A stretch of DNA of 64,000 nt from positions 22,229-86,228 of the forward strand of contig NZ_JAKDKW010000002.1 in the NCBI RefSeq assembly GCF_030453185.1, read 5' to 3'. The DNA is from Yaniella sp. (GTDB lineage: Bacteria; Actinomycetota; Actinomycetes; Actinomycetales; Micrococcaceae). Positions within the stretch are counted from its first letter, which is position 1, and each line of letters opens with the position of its first letter. Made by a program: the position numbers and the translations under genes. Shown one piece after another: positions 9,236 through 20,003 of the stretch. The notes below the pieces were generated by a model that was given only the letters and a program-made list of their open reading frames with translations, had not been told where the DNA came from and did not search any database.

Positions 9236-9874
9236 TTATAGTGTTCCTAACCAATTTTTTAACAGTTGTATACCGGCGTGGCCGGAAAGTTCTGGATGAA
9301 ATTGCACACCAGTCAACGGTCCGTTTTCTACAGCAGCAATAAATTCTCCGCCGTGGTTAGACCACGAAACTTGTGGTGGCTCCATGACTTCCATACCTTG
9401 GTCAAAGTTCCATTCCAGCACCGCATACGAATGGGCGAAGTAGAAGCGTTCGTCATGCAGACCTGCGAATAGGGTGCTGTTTTCGGCAGGTCGTATGGTG
9501 CGCCACCCCAGGTGTGGAACGGTTTCCGCTCTGAGTTTTTCAACGGTACCTGGCCATTCGCCCAGGCCTTCATGGTTTCCAAATTCGGTCGAATCGTCAA
9601 AGAGGACTTGGTGCCCCACACATATCCCAAGCACTGGACGGCCGCCCGATACGCGCTGCCCGACCCAGCGTGAAATGCTAAGTTTGTCCATGGCTTGTTT
9701 GCATGCAGAAAACGCTCCGTTACCCGGTAACACCATTCCGTCAGCTGCTACGAGGTCAGCGCCACGAGATGTGATCACTACGTTGGCACCGATATAGGTG
9801 AAGGCATTAGCCAGTGATCCCAGGTTGCCTATGCCGTAGTCGGCAATTGCAATAGTTAATTCCTTGCTGGACAC
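9236..9874 (-). CDS. hisH: Imidazole glycerol phosphate synthase subunit HisH
   Basis: Class I glutamine amidotransferase: ADYGIGNLGSLANAF, GICVGHQVLF, GVQFHPELSG. Confidence 0.95.
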   Translation of the reverse strand: MSSKELTIAIADYGIGNLGSLANAFTYIGANVVITSRGADLVAADGMVLPGNGAFSACKQAMDKLSISRWVGQRVSGGRPVLGICVGHQVLFDDSTEFGNHEGLGEWPGTVEKLRAETVPHLGWRTIRPAENSTLFAGLHDERFYFAHSYAVLEWNFDQGMEVMEPPQVSWSNHGGEFIAAVENGPLTGVQFHPELSGHAGIQLLKNWLGTL

Positions 9875-10491
9875 TAGAGCGCACCCTTAGTGGAAGGAAT
9901 CCCATCAACTCTTGGGTCCTGCTCAATGGCTTGACGGAGCGCACGCGCGAATGCTTTGAACTGCACTTCAACAATGTGGTGGGGATCCCTGCCGCGCAGC
10001 AAATCGATGTGCACGTTGATGGCAGCGTGATGGCTGAAGGATTCGAAAACGTGACGAGTCATGGCACCGGTGAAGTGCCCCCCGATCAGGTGGTAGACCT
10101 GAGCCTCCGATTCTCCCTCATGCAGGAAATATGGTCGGCCGGAGAGGTCGACTACTGCGCGTGCTAGAGCTTCGTCCATTGGTATAGTGGCTTCCCCATA
10201 GCGACGAATGCCACGCTTATCGCCCAGGGCAACTTTGAATACCTCGCCCAATGTGATCGCGGTGTCTTCGACCGTATGGTGTACATCAATATGAGTATCA
10301 CCTGTTGCTTGAACGGTGAGGTCCATGAGCGAGTGACGGCTCAGAGCATCCAGCATGTGGTCAAAAAACGGTACGCCGGTCGAAATATCGGAGATACCGG
10401 TACCATCAAGGTCAAGTTCAACGTAGACGTCCGACTCGGAAGTCGTACGTCTCATCGACGCTTTTCGGCCCGAGATCAATTCAGCTGCCAT
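9874..10491 (-). CDS. hisB: Imidazoleglycerol-phosphate dehydratase HisB
   Basis: [32 protein letters not shown]-like motif ([18 protein letters not shown]), [11 protein letters not shown]. Confidence 0.95.
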   Translation of the reverse strand: MAAELISGRKASMRRTTSESDVYVELDLDGTGISDISTGVPFFDHMLDALSRHSLMDLTVQATGDTHIDVHHTVEDTAITLGEVFKVALGDKRGIRRYGEATIPMDEALARAVVDLSGRPYFLHEGESEAQVYHLIGGHFTGAMTRHVFESFSHHAAINVHIDLLRGRDPHHIVEVQFKAFARALRQAIEQDPRVDGIPSTKGAL

Positions 10492-10570
10492 AGAGGTCAG
10501 GAAACTCCTTATTAGGCGGATTTGGGTGCGACAATTCATTGTAATCGCCGCCGTATATTTTCAGGCCATT

Positions 10571-11686
10571 CTAGGCGCTGATTACCTCGCGAAGCGCAAC
10601 AAGGAACGCGGTGGTTTCTTCAGCGGTCCCTGCTGTTACACGCAGATGGTGTGGTATACCCACATCCCTGATCAAAACACCTCGGTCTAGCAGTCCTTGC
10701 CATACCGCGTGCGCGTCTTCGAACCAGCCAAAGAATACGAAGTTCGAATCGGAAACGGCGGGTTTCAGACCCATCTCTTGTAGTTCACTCACGATCCGAT
10801 CGCGCTGAGCTTTGATTTCGTCAACCGTTGCCAATAACACATCCACGTGCTCAAGGGCTGCGTTCGCTGCAGCCTGAGTGATCGACGACAGGTGGTATGG
10901 CAGACGCACCAGACGCAATGCGTCGGTGACTTGTGAGGATGTTGCTAAATATCCGAGACGGGCCCCTGCTAGAGCAAATGCTTTTGACATGGTGCGTGAA
11001 ACAATCAGACGCTCACGACTGTCAAGCAACGTTAAAGCTGATTCTGTACCCGAAAGTGAGAATTCCTCGTAGGCCTCGTCTACAACGACGATGGCGTTGA
11101 ACTGCTCGCCTGCTTGATAGACCGCTTCAACGACATCGAGTCCCAGTGCCGTCCCAGTGGGATTGTTGGGTGAGCATAAAAATACGATGTCTGGCGCAGT
11201 GTCTCGCACCTGGCGTGCGGCTTCTTCTGGTGTCAGTGTAAAATCATCAGCTCGCACACCGCTGATGTATTCGGTGTTTGTTCCGGAGGCAAGCAATGGA
11301 TACATGGAGTAGGTCGGCGGAAAACTGAGCACTGTCCGGCCCGGGCCGCCGAACGCCTGCAGGACCTGCTGTAGCACTTCGTTGGAGCCATTGGCCGCCC
11401 AAACGTTATTTTCGGTGAGGCCGTGTCCCAAATAGGCCGCCAAACGCTGCCGAAGTTCAGTAAATTCTCGATCGGGGTAGCGATTCAGCGAAGATGCTGC
11501 GGAATGCACCGCCTTGCCAATTGCGTCGACAACGCGTTGAGGCACCGGATGCGTATTCTCATTCGTGTTCAAAAGGTGCGTTACTTCAAGCTGTGGGGCA
11601 CCATAGGGAGATTGCCCACGCAAGTTGTCACGAAGTGGCAGCGCTTCTAGGGCAGCTGTTTTGGCTTGTTCTTGCTGATTAGTCAC
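10571..11686 (-). CDS. hisC: Histidinol-phosphate aminotransferase HisC
   Basis: PLP aminotransferase motifs: LNTNENTHPVP, CSPNNPTGTAL, SRTMSKAFALAGARLGYL. Confidence 0.95.
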   Translation of the reverse strand: MTNQQEQAKTAALEALPLRDNLRGQSPYGAPQLEVTHLLNTNENTHPVPQRVVDAIGKAVHSAASSLNRYPDREFTELRQRLAAYLGHGLTENNVWAANGSNEVLQQVLQAFGGPGRTVLSFPPTYSMYPLLASGTNTEYISGVRADDFTLTPEEAARQVRDTAPDIVFLCSPNNPTGTALGLDVVEAVYQAGEQFNAIVVVDEAYEEFSLSGTESALTLLDSRERLIVSRTMSKAFALAGARLGYLATSSQVTDALRLVRLPYHLSSITQAAANAALEHVDVLLATVDEIKAQRDRIVSELQEMGLKPAVSDSNFVFFGWFEDAHAVWQGLLDRGVLIRDVGIPHHLRVTAGTAEETTAFLVALREVISA

Positions 11687-11748
11687 GGCAACAGCTTAGC
11701 TGGGACTTCACGGATGCAGTGCTGAGTGACGCCCAAAACGTATACCGT

Positions 11749-12102
11749 CTACTCCGATACGGGGATGAATAAAACCTGGCCAACTTCCAACTCGGATGTT
11801 TCAAGATGGTTATACGTCAGAATCTTGTTGAGAACAGCTGATTGATCGTCATTGTCTGACAGACGCGTGGAAATACCCCACAGGGTGTCACCTGGCTGGA
11901 CCACGATCTGTTCGTAATTTGCTGTCCCCTCGTGATCAGCAGCGACAGCGGAGGACATCGGTTGTTGAGGCGCAAAAGCTGCTATCGACACGGCTGTCAA
12001 CACAACAACTACTAGGCCAACGGTCAGCTGAAGTACACAACGACCTCTCGAGGTCAATTTGGGAATCGGTGTTGCACTGCGGATATTCGTCGTCGTAGCC
12101 AT
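11749..12102 (-). CDS. LysM domain membrane-anchored protein (ChiZ/YneA-like position)
   Basis: TM segment followed by a LysM domain: EQIVVQPGDTLWGISTRLSDNDDQSAVLNKILTYNHLETSELEVGQVLFIP. Confidence 0.82.
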   Translation of the reverse strand: MATTTNIRSATPIPKLTSRGRCVLQLTVGLVVVVLTAVSIAAFAPQQPMSSAVAADHEGTANYEQIVVQPGDTLWGISTRLSDNDDQSAVLNKILTYNHLETSELEVGQVLFIPVSE

Positions 12103-12249
12103 CGCAAGTTCCTTCCGTTGTTCTTTTCGAATGTTCGATACATTCATTGAACCAACGGGGTGGGACATGATAAGCCAGGGAAGATGACGGTCAGCATGAC
12201 CGAGAATTTCCTTACACAACATAACGCCGATGGCATCGTAGGCAGGACC

Positions 12250-14292
12250 CTAGATTTCGGCGGATAACCGTTTTAGGCTCGAGAGCGCTTGCTCAGTAGA
12301 CCGAGTCGCCCAAAATTCGGGCATAGAAGCTTTCAAGAATCCGCCGTATCCGGCGGTCGCTAGTCTCGAATCCAATATGGCAACAACTCCGCGATCCGAG
12401 GTTGACCGAATAAGTCGTCCGGCACCCTGCGCCAGACGTACCGCAGCGTGGTTTGCTGACACAGCCATGAAACCGTTACCGCCTCGCTGGCTGATATATC
12501 GAGACCTAGCGGAGGCCAGAGGATCATCCGGGCGTGGGAACGGAATTCGGTCTATGGTGACCAACCGCAGAGCATCACCGGGCACGTCAACTCCCTGCCA
12601 AAGTGTGAGAGTCCCGAAGAGACACGTGCGCGCGTCTTCTGTGAACTCATCGATAAGTCCGGATAGCGTTGATTCACCTTGCAAAAGGATGTTCAGTTTA
12701 TCGCCAAAACGGCGTCGCATTTCTTCAGCTGCAGATTTAGCTGCGCTGCGTGATGAAAAGAGGCAGAGCGCACCTCCCTTGGATGCCTCAAGAAGTTGTT
12801 CGAGACGTTCATGGGTTAGAGCCGAGGGCTGTGGGCCCGGCTTGGGCAGATCTTGAGCCACGTAGAGGATGCCCTGTTTTGGGTAATCAAAGGGGCTACC
12901 AACATCCAAAGTTTTGTACTTCGCTCCACCGTTGAGTGTGAAGCCCAAATCGCCAACAATTGCATCAAATTTTCCACCAACGGCTAATGTCGCTGACGTC
13001 AGGATGGTGGTGGATACGTTGAGCAGTTTGTCTCGAAATTTCCCGGCGATTGAAAGGGGCGCAGCATACAGTAGCGGCGCGCTGTACGGGTCGGCTTCAA
13101 CCCACCCTTGGCCTGGTTCGAAATGGGATGGCCTGGTCGCCCAGACGACGGTATCCCCTTTGGGCTGCGAACCGGCTGAAATAAGTAACTCCGAAGTTTC
13201 GAGAATTTCGCTCAACCGATTTTTCACCAGCTGCCGGTCAGAATCTTCGGCTTCTTTAGCACCTGGTTCTTTCAGATCGCTCATCATCTGTCGTGTCTCA
13301 TCCCGCACTGATTCGAGCGCAGTGAGCTGATGCTCATTAAGTCCCTGGGCAAACCAGCCGGTTGGTGCCGGAGTAAACGCAGCTTCCAGCCCCGCTGCAG
13401 CATCCGTGAGATCAGAGGCCACGACCGAAGCCTCTTGACGCGCTTGCTTGGCGACATTACGAATCATCGGACCTGACAAATGCGAGGTAACTGCCGAGGT
13501 CACCCGATCAGTGAGCTCGTGTGCTTCGTCAATAACGATTGCATCCGTTTCGGGCATAAGGTTTAAATCTTCGAAAGCAGCAATCGCCAACATGGCATGA
13601 TTCGTAACGACAATGTCTGCTTTTCCTGCAGCCTCACGGGCAAGTTCAGAAAAACATTCTTCTGCGAAGGGGCATTTGGATGCACCGATACATTCACGCG
13701 CTGTCACCGAAATTTGACGCCACGCTTCATCGGTCACACCAGGTTTTAGATCATCCCGGTCCCCCGAGTCGGTGTCTTCGGCCCAGTTACGCAAGCGAAC
13801 AACCTCTTCACCTAACTGAGATAAGGGTTGACCGGTTACATCCGTCGACCCAAGCAGGCTCTCGTCATCGGCCTCGGTCGCAGCACCGTGTAATTTATGT
13901 TTGCACACATAATTTGCCCGACCTTTTAGTAATGCCACATCAACGGTTCTTGGCAATGATGGGCCAAGCGTGTCTAACAGGCGCGGCAAATCGCGGTTGA
14001 TAATCTGGGTTTGAAGCGCCAACGTCGCCGTTGCAATCACGACTGGTGAGTCGTTACCCAGCGCATAGTCGACGGCAGGTACTAAATACGCTAAAGACTT
14101 TCCGGTGCCGGTGCCTGCCTGCACCAGTAAATGGGTGCCTGTTTCAAACGCATTGGTGACCTCTTGGGCCATTTGCTGTTGCCCCGGACGCGTTTGCCCA
14201 CCAAGTGCGTCGACGGCGTCAGCCAGCCACGTTCCAACTTGGGTTTGCGCTTGGCTAGATTGCTTGGTGTCTACCGGTTGATTACCGGACAT
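12250..14292 (-). CDS. ATP-dependent DNA helicase, DinG/XPD-like
   Basis: Walker A VQAGTGTGKSLAYLVP, DEAH (VIDEAHELTD), motif VI RLAQGAGRLIRS; Fe-S type cysteines (CKH, CIGASKCPFAEEC). Confidence 0.93.
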   Translation of the reverse strand: MSGNQPVDTKQSSQAQTQVGTWLADAVDALGGQTRPGQQQMAQEVTNAFETGTHLLVQAGTGTGKSLAYLVPAVDYALGNDSPVVIATATLALQTQIINRDLPRLLDTLGPSLPRTVDVALLKGRANYVCKHKLHGAATEADDESLLGSTDVTGQPLSQLGEEVVRLRNWAEDTDSGDRDDLKPGVTDEAWRQISVTARECIGASKCPFAEECFSELAREAAGKADIVVTNHAMLAIAAFEDLNLMPETDAIVIDEAHELTDRVTSAVTSHLSGPMIRNVAKQARQEASVVASDLTDAAAGLEAAFTPAPTGWFAQGLNEHQLTALESVRDETRQMMSDLKEPGAKEAEDSDRQLVKNRLSEILETSELLISAGSQPKGDTVVWATRPSHFEPGQGWVEADPYSAPLLYAAPLSIAGKFRDKLLNVSTTILTSATLAVGGKFDAIVGDLGFTLNGGAKYKTLDVGSPFDYPKQGILYVAQDLPKPGPQPSALTHERLEQLLEASKGGALCLFSSRSAAKSAAEEMRRRFGDKLNILLQGESTLSGLIDEFTEDARTCLFGTLTLWQGVDVPGDALRLVTIDRIPFPRPDDPLASARSRYISQRGGNGFMAVSANHAAVRLAQGAGRLIRSTSDRGVVAILDSRLATAGYGGFLKASMPEFWATRSTEQALSSLKRLSAEI

Positions 14293-15820
14293 AGCTTAGG
14301 TACTGGTCCTTATCTTCAGGGTAGACGACGACCGTCATCGCCGTACCTTCTGCCTCATATGTTTCAGCCAGAATTTCAGTGTCATCCGAGTGTAGCCGGT
14401 GTACAACGTCGCCCTCGGTATATGGCACCAAGAGATCCATGTGCACAGAAGGTCGTGGTAATGCTGCTGCGATAGTTGATTCAAGTTCAGCAAAACCCTC
14501 GCCGGAGGCAGCAGATACTATGACAGCGTTGGGGTAACGACGTCGTAACCGCACCAACACGAGAGGATCTGCCGCATCGGCTTTATTGAAAATAATGACT
14601 TCAGTCATGTCGTTGATCTGTGTATCCGCAAATACCTTATGTACCGCTTCAATCTGCGCCTCGGGCTCCGGGTGGGAGGCGTCAACAACGTGCAAAATGA
14701 GATCTGCTTCTTCGACTTCTTCCAAGGTTGATCGAAACGCTTCAACCAACTGAGTTGGTAATTGCCGAACGAAGCCAACAGTATCGGTCAGTGTGTAGGC
14801 AACACCATCTTCAGTTTGCGTACCACGGACCGTGGGATCCAACGTGGCAAACAGCGCGTTTTCGACAAGAACGCCTGCCTTGGTCAACCGATTGAGAATT
14901 GAAGACTTGCCAGCGTTGGTGTATCCGGCAATAGCAACGGAAGGCACCTGGTTACGACGGCGTCGAGCACGTTTTGTAACACGCGCATTCTTCATGTGTT
15001 TGATGTCGCGCCGCAGTTTCGCCATTCGGTCACGAATACGACGGCGGTCAAGTTCAATCTTCGTTTCACCTGGCCCACGTGAGCCAATACCGGCACCGCC
15101 GGCGGCCTGACCACCAGCCTGGCGTGACATCGATTCACCCCAACCACGCAGACGCGGCAGCAAGTATTCAAGCTGGGCCAGCTCGACTTGAGCTTTCCCC
15201 TCTTTTGATTGCGCATGCTGAGCGAAGATATCCAAAATCAAGGCTGTGCGGTCAATAACTTTGACCCCAACAACGTCCTCGAGGCCCCTGCGCTGCGATG
15301 GTGCTAACTCAGTATCAACGATAACCGTATCAGCGCCGTGTTCGCGAACCACGTCAGCAAGCTGCCGAGCTTTACCTCGCCCCAGGAACGTTGCAGGATC
15401 TGGGGCATGGCGGCGCTGGATAATCCCATCGAGCACTGTTGATCCTGCCGTGCTGGCCAATGCTGCTAGCTCGCGCAGAGAATGTTCTGCTTCGACGACG
15501 GAACCTTCCGTCCACAAGCCTGCAAGTACCACATGTTCCAGCCGAAGTTTTCGGTATTCAACTTCGCTAACGTCTTCGAGTTCGGTCGAAAGTCCTGCAA
15601 CTCGGCGGAGTGCTTGGCGTTGTTCTAACTCAAATTGGTCACCATCAAACTCAGTATGGTTTGATGCTCCGTCATCGAGCGCTTGAGCACCTGCCGCTAC
15701 ATCTGGTAGGGCAGCGCTGCTGCGCGATGGCTGGGCATCATCGGCAGATAGAATTCGATCGATCAACGCTTTGACTTGCTGATCGACGTGCGGCTCAGAG
15801 GGCTCGTATTGACTGACCAT
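14282..15820 (-). CDS. hflX: GTPase HflX
   Basis: GAGIGSRGPGETKIELDRRRIRDR, G1 AGYTNAGKSSILN, DTVGFVRQLP. Confidence 0.96.
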   Translation of the reverse strand: MVSQYEPSEPHVDQQVKALIDRILSADDAQPSRSSAALPDVAAGAQALDDGASNHTEFDGDQFELEQRQALRRVAGLSTELEDVSEVEYRKLRLEHVVLAGLWTEGSVVEAEHSLRELAALASTAGSTVLDGIIQRRHAPDPATFLGRGKARQLADVVREHGADTVIVDTELAPSQRRGLEDVVGVKVIDRTALILDIFAQHAQSKEGKAQVELAQLEYLLPRLRGWGESMSRQAGGQAAGGAGIGSRGPGETKIELDRRRIRDRMAKLRRDIKHMKNARVTKRARRRRNQVPSVAIAGYTNAGKSSILNRLTKAGVLVENALFATLDPTVRGTQTEDGVAYTLTDTVGFVRQLPTQLVEAFRSTLEEVEEADLILHVVDASHPEPEAQIEAVHKVFADTQINDMTEVIIFNKADAADPLVLVRLRRRYPNAVIVSAASGEGFAELESTIAAALPRPSVHMDLLVPYTEGDVVHRLHSDDTEILAETYEAEGTAMTVVVYPEDKDQYLSYVR

Positions 15821-16045
15821 TTTCTCCTTGTTCAGAGGCTAAATCCTTATCTAGCAGTATCTCATATATGTCTTTCCCAGGCCCGCCATCATAGGTCGGT
15901 GCTGGTGAATGTTCATTGCTTTTCGGCAACTCGCTGTTATCTGGAACAACGCATTTCCAGCATCCTGTATTCCAAAGCGCAACGCTGCACTATGGCCTAC
16001 CGTGCCTGCAAATACTCCGGTGAGAAAGTATTAGACTGGCTGGTA

Positions 16046-16690
16046 ATGAACGAGCATTACTTTTCCGCTGCCCCTACAGGTGAAGAGCGCCGCCGCCGCA
16101 TTGATGTACAGATTGCCGGTGAAGCTTTCACAGTCGACACTGCCGGCAACATTTTCTCTCCCGATGGTCTTGATCGTGGCACCGAAGTTTTATTGGACAC
16201 CGTGCCGGCTCCTCCCCAAGAGGGAAGTTTTCTAGACATCGGTTCAGGCTGGGGGCCTATTGCTCTCACACTTGGCATGCTTGCGCCAAATGCAGACGTT
16301 CTGGCCATAGAGGTCAACGAACGTGCCGCCAAGTTAACAGAAAAAAACGCTAGCCAGCTTGGCATATCGAATATTACTGTCAAACATCCCGATGAAGTGA
16401 ACGCGGATACAGGTTTCGACCTGATCTGGTCTAATCCTCCGATTCGCATTGGGAAGAAGGCCCTCCACGAACTATTAATTCGTTGGTTGCCTACACTGAA
16501 TCCCGGCGGAGATGCTTGGTTGGTGGTTGCTAAAAAACTCGGGGCCGATTCACTGATGCCGTGGATCGACAAAATGCTTCAGGAAGAGAGTCCTGACCAA
16601 TTCACCGTACGCCGTGCTGCGACACACAAAGGTTTTCGTGTGCTTCATATTGCAAGAGAATTAGAGCTTCCCAAAGAATACAGCCGTTAA
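16046..16690 (+). CDS. Class I SAM-dependent methyltransferase (RsmC-like small domain)
   Basis: MNEHYFSAAPTGEERRRRIDVQIAGEAFTVDTAGNIFSPDGLD, LDIGSGWGPIALTL, DLIWSNPPIRIGK; start could also be upstream at 15992. Confidence 0.88.
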   Translation: MNEHYFSAAPTGEERRRRIDVQIAGEAFTVDTAGNIFSPDGLDRGTEVLLDTVPAPPQEGSFLDIGSGWGPIALTLGMLAPNADVLAIEVNERAAKLTEKNASQLGISNITVKHPDEVNADTGFDLIWSNPPIRIGKKALHELLIRWLPTLNPGGDAWLVVAKKLGADSLMPWIDKMLQEESPDQFTVRRAATHKGFRVLHIARELELPKEYSR

Positions 16691-17572
16691 TTTCGCAAAA
16701 GTCGACAGCCTATCCTGATCATGGATCTGTACAACAATATCCCCGTGTTGGGTCGCGACGTTCCAAACGTTCAGTTGGTCTAAGCTAGTCCAGTTTTGTA
16801 AAGCGACGGAGGCTGCCGCTGCCGCCGATGCAAGGTCGTGCCCATGTTGTTTTCCTGTATAGTTACGCAAACGTAATTGTCCCATGCCACTTGTCATCAG
16901 CGGGTCTTGAGGAATGACGAAATTGATGCTTGTGAGCCTGGGAGCTGGCGGCTCAATTGAGGGTTGCTGCTCCAGATCAATAGTCTCGAGTTCCTCGAGC
17001 GTTTCTACAGCAACGGTCACGTGGTTGCTCTGAATATGAATGCTCAGCCCAGGACGAGGATCCAGAAGTCCGGCCGCCATAACTAAGACATCAGACCCCG
17101 CGGCAACGGCTGTTTCTGCGTCTGAAAATTTCCAACTTCCAATGTCAACACCAATATATGAGGGTGTGTAGACCGTGGTGATCGGGCCAAAATCTGTTTC
17201 GAATATGTGATGGCTGGTCTCCTCAGACGCGATCTTCTTTAGCACAGCCAAGATACAGGTTGCCATACGTGCCGGTTCGGTCATGTTTGAAGCAGGTTGT
17301 CCGTCTGCTTGCCAGGCCATGAGCCGGTACTCTGCGGCTGTTGCGCTGGACTGTTCGAGTGCTGGTTTCACAGCAACGATGCCCGTAGCACCAACACCGG
17401 CAATGCGGTCGCACAATGTCACTGCCTGGGTATCTGTTATTTGCACACTATCGGTCGGATCGTAGAATACGACCCAGTCCCCTACCGGTCCGGTAATTTT
17501 TACAAACCGGGTACCGTCGAGGTCATGACTTGCGCGGTTCTGGTCTTGGGTGGATTGAGGAGCGGCGGTCAT
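16661..17572 (-). CDS. Diaminopimelate epimerase-like protein lacking catalytic cysteines (DapF pseudoenzyme candidate)
   Basis: Alignable by eye with DapF: RFVKITGPVGDWVVFYD (FxKxHGxxNDFVxxxD), TLCDRIAGVGATGIVAV (LCDRxxGxGADG), WQADGQPASNMTEPARM where DapF has NADGSxAxMCGNGxR, and LRLRNYTGKQHGHDLASAAAAASVAL where DapF has MRVxERGxGETxxCGTG. Locus is miaA-[this]-methyltransferase-hflX. Confidence 0.75.
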   Translation of the reverse strand: MTAAPQSTQDQNRASHDLDGTRFVKITGPVGDWVVFYDPTDSVQITDTQAVTLCDRIAGVGATGIVAVKPALEQSSATAAEYRLMAWQADGQPASNMTEPARMATCILAVLKKIASEETSHHIFETDFGPITTVYTPSYIGVDIGSWKFSDAETAVAAGSDVLVMAAGLLDPRPGLSIHIQSNHVTVAVETLEELETIDLEQQPSIEPPAPRLTSINFVIPQDPLMTSGMGQLRLRNYTGKQHGHDLASAAAAASVALQNWTSLDQLNVWNVATQHGDIVVQIHDQDRLSTFAKLTAVFFGKL

Positions 17573-17581
17573 ATGATCACC

Positions 17582-18502
17582 TTAACTGGATTCTATGATT
17601 TCCAATGCTTGGGTCTTGAGGTCCGAGTCTTCTGCATCGATCCAATGTACTCGTGGATCGGCTTTGAACCAGGTTTCCTGGCGACGAGCAAACCGTCGGG
17701 TCGCTACTATCGTAGAATCAATTGCCGCTTGTTGGGTCGTAGCGCCCGCAAGATAACCCATCATCTGCCGATATCCTATTGCACGTGAAGCTGTAGGCGC
17801 ATCGGCTAATCCTGCTGCTAGTAACTTTTCGACCTCAGCAACCCAGCCAGTCTCGACCATAGCTGCGACGCGTTGTTCAATGCGTTCGTGTAGCCGTGCC
17901 CGATCAATGCGTAAGCCAATTTGTACCACGGGAGTCATGTCCGGATCATATTGGCGTCTCGGCATATATGAGCTAAATGGTCTTCCTGTCAGCCGGTAGA
18001 CTTCCACGGCACGAATGATACGGCGATCGTCTTTAAGTCGACGCGCAGCATCTGGATCGACGGCACGGAGTTCTGCAGCAAGATGTGCAACGCCAAATTG
18101 ATTAACCTGACTGGTAAGTCGTTCTCTCAGGTCGTCATCGGTTGGTGGAAATTCCAAGATGTCCAGTGCTGCCCTGACGTACAAACCAGAACCACCGGTA
18201 AGGATTGGCGTTTTTGCACGAGAGCGTATTTCGCGAATTTTATCGCGTGCCAAGCGCTGGAACTCTGCGACGCTAGCTTCCATACTGAGGTCGTAAATAT
18301 CTAGAAGGTGGTGAACGATGCCATCGCGTTCGGCAAGTGGGGCCTTAGCTGTACCTATATCCATGCCTTTGTAGAACTGCATGGAGTCTGCATTGACCAC
18401 TTCGCCGTCGAGCGCGTGAGCCAGACCAACAGCAAGACGAGTTTTACCTGTTGCGGTTGCGCCGACAAGGGCGATGACCGGAGTATTAGTTTGCACCGAC
18501 AC
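17582..18502 (-). CDS. miaA: tRNA dimethylallyltransferase MiaA
   Basis: [48 protein letters not shown]. Confidence 0.96.
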   Translation of the reverse strand: MSVQTNTPVIALVGATATGKTRLAVGLAHALDGEVVNADSMQFYKGMDIGTAKAPLAERDGIVHHLLDIYDLSMEASVAEFQRLARDKIREIRSRAKTPILTGGSGLYVRAALDILEFPPTDDDLRERLTSQVNQFGVAHLAAELRAVDPDAARRLKDDRRIIRAVEVYRLTGRPFSSYMPRRQYDPDMTPVVQIGLRIDRARLHERIEQRVAAMVETGWVAEVEKLLAAGLADAPTASRAIGYRQMMGYLAGATTQQAAIDSTIVATRRFARRQETWFKADPRVHWIDAEDSDLKTQALEIIESS

Positions 18503-20003
18503 GCAAGCTTGGTAGCCCTAGATTCACGCCATTTGCAGGTGCTCCAGTGGATGTACCGCACGATTCAGCTTGTGCCCGATCCCATGCATCTCCAGCGCGA
18601 GAACGACGGAGCACATACTGTTCGGCAGCGTTCGGGTCCGCGATGAGGTGATATGAGTGCGATTCGGTAATAGGCACCGTAACGAAATCACCTGGACGCG
18701 GCCGTTCCACTCCGTCGGGCATACTGAAGTGGACGAGACGGTTATCTGGTGCTCTACCGGTTAACCTACCGGTCTTGTCATCTCGAGCACCCGAGTCATT
18801 GGTCACCAGCAATTCCTGACGGGTACCAACCAACTTGGCAGATTCTTCTGCTGCAATCCGGTCTTGGAGCGCAACGAGACGCTCGAAGCGTTCTTGTACG
18901 ACCTCTTTTGGTATCTGGTCTTCCATCTCAGCTGCGGGAGTGCCTTCCCTAGGTGAATATTGGAACGTGTATGCCATCGAAAAGCGAGACGCTTGGACAA
19001 CATCTAACGTCTGTTGGAAGTCGTCTTCGGTTTCACCAGGGAATCCCACGATAATATCTGTCGTAACGGCTGCATGTGGGATCCGTTCCCGGACTTTATC
19101 CAGGATGCCCAGGAAGCGTTTTGAACGATAAGAGCGTCGCATAGACTTCAAGATCGTGTCTGAGCCCGACTGTAACGGCATATGGAGTTGGGGCATGACG
19201 TTCGGTGTTTCAGCCATTGCATCAATGACATCGTCAGTAAATGATGCCGGGTGAGGACTGGTAAAACGAACGCGTTCGAGTCCGTCAATTTCGCCTGTTG
19301 CCCTCAACAGCTTCGAGAACGCTTGACGATCTCGAAACTCGACTCCGTAGGTGTTGACGTTTTGGCCAAGCAACGTTACTTCTGCAGCACCGTCATCAAC
19401 TAGCGCTTGAACTTCTGCCAGGATGTCGCCCGGACGACGATCTTTTTCTTTTCCACGCAGCGAAGGAACAATACAAAAGGTACAAGTATTGTTACATCCA
19501 ACAGAGATAGAGACCCATCCGGAATAACTCGACTCACGCTTTGTTGGCAGCGTGGAGGGGAATGTTTCCAAAGCCTCCAAGAGCTCAACTTGAGCCTCGT
19601 CGTTATGGAGTGATCGATTGAGCAAGACGGGTAAAGAGCCAATGTTATGCGTGCCAAAGACCACGTCTACCCAGGGGGCCCGTTCCACGATCCTGTTTTG
19701 GTCTTTTTGCGCCAGACAGCCCCCAACAGCAATTTGCATGCCGGGATGTTCATCTTTCGTCGCTTTGAGGTTCCCAAGGTGACCGTATAGTCGATTTGAA
19801 GCATTCTCTCGCACAGCACAAGTATTAAAGACCACAAGGTCGGGGGTAGATTCTTCAACCGCCGCAAGATATCCATTGGACTCAAGAAGGCCAGAGATAC
19901 GCTCCGAGTCGTGAACGTTCATCTGACATCCAAAAGTGCGGATCTCGTATGAACGTGGTGTTGCAAGTTCGGTTACTGCTTCAGTCACGGTGCTCGTTTT
20001 CAT
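18486..20003 (-). CDS. miaB: tRNA-2-methylthio-N6-dimethylallyladenosine synthase MiaB
   Basis: Radical SAM/MTTase: [38 protein letters not shown] region. Confidence 0.96.
   Translation of the reverse strand: MKTSTVTEAVTELATPRSYEIRTFGCQMNVHDSERISGLLESNGYLAAVEESTPDLVVFNTCAVRENASNRLYGHLGNLKATKDEHPGMQIAVGGCLAQKDQNRIVERAPWVDVVFGTHNIGSLPVLLNRSLHNDEAQVELLEALETFPSTLPTKRESSYSGWVSISVGCNNTCTFCIVPSLRGKEKDRRPGDILAEVQALVDDGAAEVTLLGQNVNTYGVEFRDRQAFSKLLRATGEIDGLERVRFTSPHPASFTDDVIDAMAETPNVMPQLHMPLQSGSDTILKSMRRSYRSKRFLGILDKVRERIPHAAVTTDIIVGFPGETEDDFQQTLDVVQASRFSMAYTFQYSPREGTPAAEMEDQIPKEVVQERFERLVALQDRIAAEESAKLVGTRQELLVTNDSGARDDKTGRLTGRAPDNRLVHFSMPDGVERPRPGDFVTVPITESHSYHLIADPNAAEQYVLRRSRAGDAWDRAQAESCGTSTGAPANGVNLGLPSLRVGAN

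Noticed and set aside
16661-17572. DapF-like gene as a frameshifted pseudogene
   Set aside because: The ORF is full length with no internal stops and conserved secondary-structure blocks; loss is confined to active-site motifs, so pseudoenzyme fits better than decay by frameshift.
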